DNA of 64,000 bases from JAWOLE01 sp035263845 (GTDB lineage: Bacteria; Acidobacteriota; Thermoanaerobaculia; UBA5066; Gp7-AA6), in contig DATFQY010000198.1 of the NCBI GenBank assembly GCA_035263845.1, positions 7,624 to 71,623 on the forward strand, given 5' to 3'. The notes below the pieces were generated by a model. The model ran no database searches. It was not told where the DNA came from and saw nothing but the letters and a program-made list of their open reading frames with translations. Of this stretch, positions 1 to 7,385 are shown one piece after another (position 1 is the stretch's first letter; every line of letters begins with the position of its first letter). A program made the position numbers and the translations under genes.

Positions 1-860
1 TCCGTCCCGTCTACGATTCCAGCGGCGGCGGCGACGGCTTCGTCTCGATCGAGGTCGGTCCGCACCTGGCTCGCGACACCGAGGGCTCGATCGCCGAGGC
101 CCGGCGTCTCTGGAAGGCCTGCGGGCGAGACAACGTCATGGTCAAGATCCCCGGCACCGCCGAGGGCGTTCCGGCGATCCGCAAGTGCCTGGCGGAAGGG
201 ATCAACATCAACATCACGCTCCTCTTCTCGGTCGAGCGCTACCGCGAAGTCATGGAGGCGTACCTCTCGGCCATGGAGGAGAGGGTCGCCTCCGGAGCGC
301 CGGTCGGAAAGATCCGGTCGGTCGCGAGCTTCTTCGTCAGCCGCGTGGACACCAACGCCGACAAGAAGCTTGACGCGAAAGCGCGCGACGCGAAGTCCGA
401 CGCCGAACGGGAAGAGGCCAAGCGGCTGCGCGGCAAGCTCGGGATCGCCAACGCCCGCGTGGCGTACGAGGCCTTCGAGGAGGTCTGTCGCGGGAGCCGT
501 TTCCAGGAGTTGAAGAAGAGCGGGGTTGCCGTTCAGCGGCCGCTCTGGGCCTCGACCTCGACGAAGGACCCCGCCTATCCGGATCTCTACTACGTCGAGG
601 CGCTGATCGCCCCCGAAACCGTGGACACGCTGCCTCCCGAGACCTTCGAGGCGTACCGCGACCACGGCGACCCGAAGGTCCGCATCCACGACGACCTGGC
701 CGGCGCCCACGAGGTCTTCGACCGGCTCGGCCGACTCGGCGTGGACGAGCCCGGGATCTTCCGCGAGCTCGAGGACGAAGGGGTCCGGAAGTTCTCGGAT
801 TCCTTCGACGCCCTGATGAAGGCCCTGGAGCTGAAGGAAAAAGCCGTGAGGGTCGCCTGA
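1..860 (+). CDS. tal: Transaldolase, 5'-truncated by the window edge
   Basis: Non-oxidative pentose-phosphate enzyme that moves a dihydroxyacetone unit between sugar phosphates in the cytoplasm. The frame is open from base 3. The visible part carries FVSIEVGPHLA, the conserved VMVKIPGTAEG block holding the Schiff-base lysine, and NINITLLFSVERY, all typical of transaldolase; the first roughly 100 residues lie outside the window. It ends at a TGA inside an A-rich stretch, and the phosphoglucose isomerase frame opens immediately. Related bacteria carry one fused transaldolase/phosphoglucose-isomerase protein, so this may be the first half of such a protein (see findings). First gene of the tal-pgi-gnd-zwf-pgl operon. 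Confidence 0.93.
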   Translation, partial: RPVYDSSGGGDGFVSIEVGPHLARDTEGSIAEARRLWKACGRDNVMVKIPGTAEGVPAIRKCLAEGININITLLFSVERYREVMEAYLSAMEERVASGAPVGKIRSVASFFVSRVDTNADKKLDAKARDAKSDAEREEAKRLRGKLGIANARVAYEAFEEVCRGSRFQELKKSGVAVQRPLWASTSTKDPAYPDLYYVEALIAPETVDTLPPETFEAYRDHGDPKVRIHDDLAGAHEVFDRLGRLGVDEPGIFRELEDEGVRKFSDSFDALMKALELKEKAVRVA

Positions 861-2479
861 GCGATCCGGCCGAAGGGGAGCGCTCTCGGGCCGAGGCGCT
901 CCAGTCGCTTTCGAAGGACCGCGCCGTCTCCCGCATCTGGGGGGGGGACGCCTCGCTCTGGAAGACCGGCGACGCGGACCGCCGCACGATCGCCAGCGCT
1001 CTCGGCTGGCTGACGGTCGCCGAGCGGATCGAGCCGCACCTGGCGGACCTGGCGAGCTTCGTCGAAGAGGTTCGCGGCGCGGCCGACACGGTCATCGTCC
1101 TCGGCATGGGAGGGTCGAGCCTCGCTCCGCTCGTCTTCTCGGACTCCTTCGGGAGGCGCCAGGGATACCCCGAGCTGAAAGTCCTCGATTCGACGGAGCC
1201 CTCGAGCGTCCTTTCCGTCGAGAAAGACCACGACCTTTCGCGCTGCCTCTTCGTGGTCTCGTCCAAATCGGGCTCGACGCTCGAGCCCAACATCTTCTTC
1301 GACTACTTCTACGGCCGGGTCGAGAGCGCCCTCGGCGGCAAGGCGGGGGAACGGTTCGTCGTCGTCACCGATCCCGGCTCTGCGCTGGAGAAGGAAGCGG
1401 CCAAACGGAAGGTGCGGCGGGTCTTCGCCGGCGACCCGGACATCGGCGGCCGCTACTCCGCGCTCTCCAACTTCGGCCTCGTGCCGGCCGCGCTCGCCGG
1501 CGTGGACGTGGCGGAGATGCTGCGGCGGGCCCGAAGCATGATGCAGCTCTGTCGGAAGGAAGGGGAGGAAAACCCCGGCCTCCAGCTCGGAGCGGCGATC
1601 GGATCGGCGGCCGCCGCGCAGGGACGGGACAAGCTGACCTTCTTCGTCGGTCCGCCCGTTCCGCGGTTCGGGATGTGGATCGAGCAGCTCATCGCCGAGA
1701 GCACTGGCAAGGAGGGGCGCGGGATCCTCCCCGTCGAGGGTGAGCCGCCCGGACCGCCCGAGGTCTACGGGGCGGACCGCTTCTTCGCCGGCACCCAGAG
1801 GCAAGGGGAAACCGAGATCGCGGGCCGCCTGGACGCGCTCGCGCGGGCGGGCCATCCTGCGGTGCGGTTCGAGATTCGCGACGCGCTGGACCTCGGCGCG
1901 GAGATGTTCCGCTGGGAGTTCGCGACCGCCGTCGCGGGGAAGATCCTGGGGATCAACCCCTTCGATCAGCCCAACGTCCAGGAGGCGAAGGACCGGACCA
2001 ACGAGATCCTGAAGGGGGAAGCGACAGTTCCCAGTCGAGACTCCACCGCCGTGGATCGGATCCCCGTCAAACGGCTGCTCGACTCGATCAAGACGGGGGA
2101 CTACTTCGCGATCACCGCGTACCTCCAGGATCTGCCGGAGACGGAGGAGGCGTTGACCCGGATCCGCGTGAGGGTCAGGGACCGGAAGAAGATCGCGACG
2201 ACCGTTGGATTCGGTCCGCGGTTCCTCCACTCGACGGGCCAGCTCCACAAGGGCGGCCCCGACACGGGCGTCTTTCTCCAGGTCACGGCCGAGCCGGCCT
2301 CGGCCGTTTCGATCCCGGGCAAGCCTTACGGATTCGAAGACGTCGTTGCGGCCCAGGCTGGCGGCGACCTGGCGGCGTTGCGCTCGCGCGGGCGCCGGGC
2401 GCTTCGGGTCCATCTCTCGAAAGACGTCGCGGCGGGTCTCCGGGAGCTCGACGCGGCCGTCGCTGGAGCGCTGTCATGA
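857..2479 (+). CDS. pgi: Glucose-6-phosphate isomerase (phosphoglucose isomerase)
   Basis: Interconverts glucose-6-phosphate and fructose-6-phosphate. Family motifs are clear: VLGMGGSSLAP (phosphosugar-binding), SSKSGSTLEPN, FGMWIEQLIAESTGK, and NPFDQPNVQEAK near the C terminus. The first ATG (1106) would delete the start of the sugar-binding fold, and homology-like sequence (KDRAVSRIWGGD, SALGWLTVAERI) begins well upstream. No ATG, GTG or TTG exists in frame between the tal stop and 1106. I place the start at a CTG at 857 that overlaps the tal TGA, with GAAGGAAA upstream as a possible ribosome site; a -1 frameshift fusion with tal is the alternative. Product and stop are secure, the start is not. 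Confidence 0.85.
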   Translation: MSDPAEGERSRAEALQSLSKDRAVSRIWGGDASLWKTGDADRRTIASALGWLTVAERIEPHLADLASFVEEVRGAADTVIVLGMGGSSLAPLVFSDSFGRRQGYPELKVLDSTEPSSVLSVEKDHDLSRCLFVVSSKSGSTLEPNIFFDYFYGRVESALGGKAGERFVVVTDPGSALEKEAAKRKVRRVFAGDPDIGGRYSALSNFGLVPAALAGVDVAEMLRRARSMMQLCRKEGEENPGLQLGAAIGSAAAAQGRDKLTFFVGPPVPRFGMWIEQLIAESTGKEGRGILPVEGEPPGPPEVYGADRFFAGTQRQGETEIAGRLDALARAGHPAVRFEIRDALDLGAEMFRWEFATAVAGKILGINPFDQPNVQEAKDRTNEILKGEATVPSRDSTAVDRIPVKRLLDSIKTGDYFAITAYLQDLPETEEALTRIRVRVRDRKKIATTVGFGPRFLHSTGQLHKGGPDTGVFLQVTAEPASAVSIPGKPYGFEDVVAAQAGGDLAALRSRGRRALRVHLSKDVAAGLRELDAAVAGALS

Positions 2480-3372
2480 AGCTCGGATTCGTGGGCCTGG
2501 GACGCATGGGCGCCAACATGGTGCAGCGCCTGCTCGAGGGAAGGCACCAGATCGTCGCGTACGCGCGGAGTGAGGACTCGATCCAACAGGCGGAGGCCCG
2601 CGGGGCGATCGGGGCCCGGTCGCTTCCGGAGCTCGTCGGCAAGCTCGCGCCGCCCCGAGTCGTCTGGCTGATGATCCCGTCGGGCAAGCCCGTCGAGGAT
2701 TCGATTGCCGAGCTCTCCGGCCTGCTGGCCTCCGGCGACATCGTGGTGGACGGCGGAAACTCCCGGTTCTCCGACTCCGCCCGGCGGGCGGCGGACCTGG
2801 CGAAGAAGGGGATCGGCTTCGTGGACTCCGGGACCTCCGGAGGCATCTGGGGGCTGAAAAACGGGTACTGCATCATGGCCGGCGGCTCCGAGGCCCATTT
2901 TCGGGCCGTGGAGCCGGCCTTGAAGACACTCGCCCCGCCCGACGGCTACCTCCACACGGGGCCCCCGGGCTCCGGCCATTACGTCAAGATGGTCCACAAC
3001 GCGATCGAGTACTCGATGCTGCAGGGCTACGGCGAGGGCTTCGAGATGCTGAAGGCGGCCGATTACGAGCTCGACCTGCAGCGGATCGCCAAGCTCTGGA
3101 CGCACGCCTCGGTGGTCCGCTCCTGGCTCCTCGACCTGCTCGTGCTGGCGTTCGAAGCCGACCCGAAGCTCGCCAACATCCGCGGGTACGTCGAAGACTC
3201 GGGCGAGGGGCGATGGACGCTGCACGAGGCGATCGAGCGGGCCGTCCCGGTCCCGACGCTCGCCGACGCGCTCTTCGCGCGGTTTCTCTCGCGGCAGGAC
3301 GAGTCCTTCTCCGCGAAGGTCATCGCCGCCCTGCGCAACCAGTTCGGCGGCCACGCGGTCAAGCCGGAATGA
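2476..3372 (+). CDS. gnd: 6-phosphogluconate dehydrogenase, decarboxylating (short type)
   Basis: Oxidises 6-phosphogluconate to ribulose-5-phosphate and CO2. The 298-residue protein starts with the Rossmann motif GFVGLGRMGANM and contains DGGNSRF and the substrate-binding signature DSGTSGGIWGLKNG. The length matches the short GndA-like class rather than the roughly 470-residue E. coli enzyme; that class often prefers NAD+, which is inferred and not seen here. The ATG overlaps the pgi stop in an ATGA arrangement and the gene overlaps zwf in the same way, so the genes are probably translationally coupled. Confidence 0.94.
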   Translation: MKLGFVGLGRMGANMVQRLLEGRHQIVAYARSEDSIQQAEARGAIGARSLPELVGKLAPPRVVWLMIPSGKPVEDSIAELSGLLASGDIVVDGGNSRFSDSARRAADLAKKGIGFVDSGTSGGIWGLKNGYCIMAGGSEAHFRAVEPALKTLAPPDGYLHTGPPGSGHYVKMVHNAIEYSMLQGYGEGFEMLKAADYELDLQRIAKLWTHASVVRSWLLDLLVLAFEADPKLANIRGYVEDSGEGRWTLHEAIERAVPVPTLADALFARFLSRQDESFSAKVIAALRNQFGGHAVKPE

Positions 3373-4919
3373 GAGAGACCTCGGTCGAGCTCGAGCCCCG
3401 GGCCACGGCGCCGGCGGTCGAGGCGGCGGGGGAGTCCGAAGAGGAGAAGATCCGCCCGCCCTGCACGATCGTCATTTTCGGCGCCTCCGGCGACCTGACT
3501 CGGCGGCTGCTCGCCCCGGCGATCGCCCACCTCTCCCGCGACGGGGCGATCTCCCCGGACTTCGCGATCGTCGGGCTGGCCCGCTCTCCCTACAGCGACG
3601 GGGACTTCCGCGCCTACCTCGAGAAGGGCGCCGAGGAGTTCACGCCGCCGACGCAGGGGCGGCCAGGCGACCTGCCGGCGACGGTGCGGTACATCCCCGG
3701 GGACTTCGAGGACGGCGCGCTCTACGAGAAGCTCAAGGCCGCGCTCGGCGAGATCGAGGGGAAGCGCCGCGGCAACCGCAACCGCATCTTCTACCTCGCC
3801 ACGCCGCCCGAAGCGGACCCGACGATCGTGAAGTTCCTGGGCGAGTCGGGGCTCGCCCGGCCGGACCACGGCTGGGCCCGCGTCGTCGTCGAGAAGCCGT
3901 TCGGCCACGACCTCGAATCCGGCCGGCAGTTGAACGCCGAGCTTTCCACGGTCTTCAAGGAGCAGCAGATCTACCGGATCGACCACTACCTGGGGAAAGA
4001 AACCGTCCAGAACATCTTCGTGCTGCGTTTCGCCAACGGCATCTTCGAGCCGCTCTGGAACAACCGCTACGTGGACCACGTCCAGATCGCGGTCGCCGAG
4101 TCCGTCGGAGTCGAGCATCGCGCAGGCTACTACGAGAACGCCGGCATCATCCGGGATATGTTCCAGAACCACCTGCTGCAGCTCCTCTGCCTGACCGCGA
4201 TGGAGCCGCCGGTGGCCTTCGAGGCCGACGCGGTGCGGGCCGAGAAGGTCAAGGTCCTCCAGTCCATCCGCCCCATCCGCGAGGAGTCCATCGACGAGTG
4301 GGCCGTGCGCGGGCAGTATGGTCCCGGCGTCGTCGGAGGACGGAGTGTGCCCGGCTACCGCTCCGAAGAGAAGGTGGATCCCCGCTCGAACCGGGAGACC
4401 TACGCCGCGGTGAGGTTCTCCATCGACAACTGGCGGTGGGCGGGAGTGCCGTTCTACGTTCGCTCCGGCAAGCGGCTGGCGGACCGCGTCTCGGAGATCG
4501 CGATCGAGTTCAAGCGGGTCCCGCATCCGCTCTTCTCGCGCGGCGCGGGCATGCTCAATCCCAACGTCCTGAGGCTTCGCATCCAGCCCGGCGAAGGGGT
4601 CTCGCTGAAGTTCGACGCGAAGATCCCGGGCACCCGCCTGCAGGTCCAGTCCGTGTACATGGATTTCCCGTACTCGAAGCTCGGCGCGCCGATCCAGGGA
4701 GGCTATGAACGCCTGCTCCTCGACATCACGCACGGCGACCAGACGCTCTTCACCCGGGGGGACGAGGTCGAGCACGCCTGGCGCGTCGTCATGCCGATCA
4801 TCCAGGCGTGGGAGAAGAAGCCGCCGCCGGACTTCCCCAACTACGCCTCGGGGACGTGGGGGCCCGACGCCGCGGACCAGTTCCTCGCCCGCGAAGGACG
4901 ACGTTGGCGGACGCTCTAG
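3369..4919 (+). CDS. zwf: Glucose-6-phosphate 1-dehydrogenase
   Basis: First committed step of the oxidative pentose-phosphate route, making 6-phosphoglucono-lactone and NAD(P)H. The N-terminal dinucleotide motif is IFGASGDLTRR and the active-site block is YRIDHYLGKETVQN. The ATG at 3369 overlaps the gnd stop (ATGA), giving 516 residues, the usual family size. A longer in-frame extension upstream would lie inside gnd and is not expected. The first roughly 30 residues are a low-complexity tail before the Rossmann fold. Confidence 0.95.
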   Translation: MRETSVELEPRATAPAVEAAGESEEEKIRPPCTIVIFGASGDLTRRLLAPAIAHLSRDGAISPDFAIVGLARSPYSDGDFRAYLEKGAEEFTPPTQGRPGDLPATVRYIPGDFEDGALYEKLKAALGEIEGKRRGNRNRIFYLATPPEADPTIVKFLGESGLARPDHGWARVVVEKPFGHDLESGRQLNAELSTVFKEQQIYRIDHYLGKETVQNIFVLRFANGIFEPLWNNRYVDHVQIAVAESVGVEHRAGYYENAGIIRDMFQNHLLQLLCLTAMEPPVAFEADAVRAEKVKVLQSIRPIREESIDEWAVRGQYGPGVVGGRSVPGYRSEEKVDPRSNRETYAAVRFSIDNWRWAGVPFYVRSGKRLADRVSEIAIEFKRVPHPLFSRGAGMLNPNVLRLRIQPGEGVSLKFDAKIPGTRLQVQSVYMDFPYSKLGAPIQGGYERLLLDITHGDQTLFTRGDEVEHAWRVVMPIIQAWEKKPPPDFPNYASGTWGPDAADQFLAREGRRWRTL

Positions 4920-5665
4920 GACCGAGGCCCGCCGCTCCGACCTCCTTCGAGATCGCCGTTGTCCCCGACGCCGAGTCGCTCGCCGTGGCCGCGGCGGACG
5001 AGTTCGCCAGGAGCGCGGCCGAAGCCATCGGCAAGCGCGGGCTCTTTCACGTGGCACTCTCCGGCGGCTCGACGCCGCGCGCGCTCTACCGGCGACTGAC
5101 AAAGGCTCCGCATCGGGGCGCCGTCGCGTGGGAGTCGGTCCGCTTCTTCTTCGGGGACGAGCGGTGCGTGCCGCCGGACAGCGAGCGGTCCAATTTTCGG
5201 ATGGCCCGCGAGGAGCTCTTCGATCCGCTCCGGATCCCGCCTCGGCGGATCTTCCGGATGAGAGGGGAGGACGCGCCCCGCCGGGCCGCGGGGGCCTACG
5301 AGAGGTCCCTGCGCGCGCACGTGCCCGGCCGGCCGCCCAGGTTGGACCTGGTCCTCCTGGGCCTGGGCGGGGACGGCCACACCGCTTCGCTCTTCCCGGG
5401 CACGCCGGCTCTGGCGGAAAGCAAACGCCTCGTCGTCGAGAACTTCATGCCCGGATCGAAGGAGCCGAGGATCACCCTGACGTTGCGCGCGATCAACGCC
5501 GCCCGACGGGTGATCTTCCTGGTCTCCGGCGACGGGAAGGCGGCAGTCGTCGCCGGGGTGCTCCAGAAACGCGGACGGCGAAAAGATCTTCCCGCGGCCG
5601 GGGTCAACCCGAGCCGCGGGACGCTTCTCTGGCTGCTCGACGAGGCGGCCGGCTCGAAGCTCTGA
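4904..5665 (+). CDS. pgl: 6-phosphogluconolactonase
   Basis: Hydrolyses 6-phosphoglucono-lactone, linking zwf to gnd. The protein has the DevB/SOL-type blocks ALSGGSTPRALYRRL, FFGDERCVPPDSERSNF and LLGLGGDGHTASLFPG. I chose the TTG at 4904 (253 residues), which overlaps the end of zwf and sits five bases after AAGGA; an upstream ATG at 4808 would add an Arg-rich, non-conserved stretch inside zwf. Last gene of the pentose-phosphate operon. Confidence 0.9.
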   Translation: MADALGPRPAAPTSFEIAVVPDAESLAVAAADEFARSAAEAIGKRGLFHVALSGGSTPRALYRRLTKAPHRGAVAWESVRFFFGDERCVPPDSERSNFRMAREELFDPLRIPPRRIFRMRGEDAPRRAAGAYERSLRAHVPGRPPRLDLVLLGLGGDGHTASLFPGTPALAESKRLVVENFMPGSKEPRITLTLRAINAARRVIFLVSGDGKAAVVAGVLQKRGRRKDLPAAGVNPSRGTLLWLLDEAAGSKL

Positions 5666-5694
5666 CCGTCCCTTTCCCGCCAAAGGAGGAACCC

Positions 5695-6095
5695 ATGTCG
5701 TCCATCCCTTCCCGTCGATTCCTGCGGCAGCTCTCGCCGCGGCTCTCCTGTCCGGAGCCGGCAGCTCGCTTCTTGGACAGTGCGGGCCGTTCACGGATTT
5801 GACCGACCCCGGCTTCTGCCCCTTCGTCCTGGAGATCTTCTATCTGGGCATCACGACCGGGACGACGCCCACGACCTACGATCCCTCCTCCACCGTCACG
5901 CGCCTCCAGATGGCGGCCTTCCTGTCGCGGACCGTGAGCAACGGATCGGATTTCGTCTCGATCTGGAAGGCCGCGGACCTGACGCCGATCGGGTCGGTCT
6001 CGACCGGGACGAGCACCGGCCCCTTGAACGCGTGCAGCGACGGCGTCTACTTCTGGATCGCGCTGGCCGACGTCAACAAGTTGGCGCGATTCTGA
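5695..6095 (+). pseudogene. Broken copy of the SLH-like/beta-propeller secreted protein family
   Basis: A good ribosome site (AAAGGAGG) precedes an ATG at 5695, but that frame hits a stop at 5802. A second frame, one base off, continues the protein: a signal-peptide-like AALLSGAGSSLLGQ, then CGPFTD, FCPFVLEIFYLGITTGTT and RLQMAAFLSRTV as in the intact relatives at 6102, 27087, 28328 and 63524. After the SLH-like segment it jumps directly to the family C terminus (IWKAADLTPIGSV to KLARF and stop), so roughly 270 residues of propeller are missing. The copy thus carries one frameshift and one internal deletion. It lies tail to tail, six bases from the next copy. Confidence 0.8.
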
Positions 6096-6101
6096 CGATC
6101 G

Positions 6102-7280
6102 CTAGAACCGCGCGAGCTGGTTCGACGTGTTGTAGGTCACCCAGAACTGGAGGCCGTCGCTGCAGGCGCCCAACGGCCCGACCGGCCCCGTTGCGACGGA
6201 ACCGAGCGGGGTCAAGTCTGCCGCTTTCCAGAAAGAGATCGAGCCTCCCGAGCCGGCGATGAGGATCCGCTCACCATCGAACGCCGCCGCGGTCGGACCC
6301 GCGATCCCGTTGCCGGTAAGAGTCTGGAGAATCACGCCGGTCGAGGCCCGAACGACGCTCACCGAGTCGCTGAAGGCATTCGGGACCCAGATGTTGGTGC
6401 CGTCGAAGGTTGGATGGTATGGATTTGAGCCTACAGTGACAGTCTGAAGGATGCCTCCCGCCGGGTCGAGCTTGAAGAGCTTGCCGGCCGCATTTGCCGT
6501 GACCCACACGTTTGTTCCGTCAAAAACCGCGCCGATCAGTTGCGTGCCGGTCCCGACGGTCGTCACCGTCCACGGGATCGGACCGGGTGTGATGATGGAG
6601 ACGGAGCCGTTGGAATTGGCGGAATTGGCGGTCCAGACGCGGCCACCGTCGAACGTGATGCCCTGAGGACCCGTCCCCACGGCGTTCGCGGCGACCGTAA
6701 CCGCCCCGGCCGGCTGCGACGGATCGATCGAATAGACGGCGAAGGGACCTCCGACCCCGACCGCCCCGGTGACGAGGACGCGGCCCATCGCGACCATCAC
6801 GCCATAAGCGAAGTTGGCGCCGGTCCAGGTTTCGAGGAGCTTGCCGTCCGATCCGCGCACCCGCGAGACCGAGTTAGCGACCTGGTTCGCGGTCCAGACG
6901 TCCGCTCCGTCGGAGCTGCAGAGAAACGGAAGCGCTCCGATGGTGGTCAGTCCGAGGGCTCCGGAGTTCTGAGGGCGCCAGAAGCGATCGAGAGCGGCTC
7001 GGCGGCTGCCGCGCCGCAGAACGCCGTCCACGGTCCGCGAGAGGAAGGTGGCCATCTGGAGCCTCGAGACGAAGCTCGCGGGGTCGTAGGTCGTTGGCGT
7101 CGTACCGGTGGTGATCCCGAGGTAGAAGATCTCCAGGACGAACGGACAGAAACCGGCATCGGTGAAATCCGTGAAGGGTCCGCATGCTCCGAGGAGCGCG
7201 CTCGAGGCTCCAAGAAAAATAGACAAAGGCACGGCAACGAAAAGGGCGGCAAGGCGGGAGCCCGGGCGGGAAATCGGCAT
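6102..7280 (-). CDS. Secreted SLH-like plus beta-propeller protein, full-length copy
   Basis: 392 residues: signal peptide (residues 1-30, hydrophobic LFVAVPLSIFLGASSALLG), an SLH-like segment (CGPFTD to FLSRTVDGVL, about 32-85), then about six propeller blades of the form FDGTNVWV.N...VSVV.A.TG..L.T (YVTN/NHL-like) and a conserved end IFWKAADLTPLGSV to QLARF. AAGGGAGGAG precedes the ATG. Secreted or surface-attached; the ligand is unknown. Closest relatives within the window are at 27087, 28328 and 63524. The Cys before GPFTD sits at a lipobox-like position, but the residue before it varies between copies (A, L, T, Q), so lipidation is doubtful. Confidence 0.85.
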   Translation of the reverse strand: MPISRPGSRLAALFVAVPLSIFLGASSALLGACGPFTDFTDAGFCPFVLEIFYLGITTGTTPTTYDPASFVSRLQMATFLSRTVDGVLRRGSRRAALDRFWRPQNSGALGLTTIGALPFLCSSDGADVWTANQVANSVSRVRGSDGKLLETWTGANFAYGVMVAMGRVLVTGAVGVGGPFAVYSIDPSQPAGAVTVAANAVGTGPQGITFDGGRVWTANSANSNGSVSIITPGPIPWTVTTVGTGTQLIGAVFDGTNVWVTANAAGKLFKLDPAGGILQTVTVGSNPYHPTFDGTNIWVPNAFSDSVSVVRASTGVILQTLTGNGIAGPTAAAFDGERILIAGSGGSISFWKAADLTPLGSVATGPVGPLGACSDGLQFWVTYNTSNQLARF

Positions 7281-7385
7281 GGTCTCCTCCCTTTGACCAG
7301 AATCATGACACGGCTCGCCCCGAAGCGAAGCAACCGTGGACGGTCCGGGTCCGGGAGCCTTACGCCGGAGGCTCGAGGCCTTCCC

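Noticed and set aside
3063..5102. A 679-codon minus-strand open frame opposite gnd, zwf and pgl
   Set aside because: Overlaps three genes with full catalytic motifs; Arg/Asp-rich shadow composition.
7186..7280. Lipoprotein signal in the SLH/propeller family (Cys before GPFTD)
   Set aside because: The Cys is constant, but the residue before it is A, L, T or Q in different copies, which breaks the lipobox; a disulfide with the Cys of FCPF is more likely.
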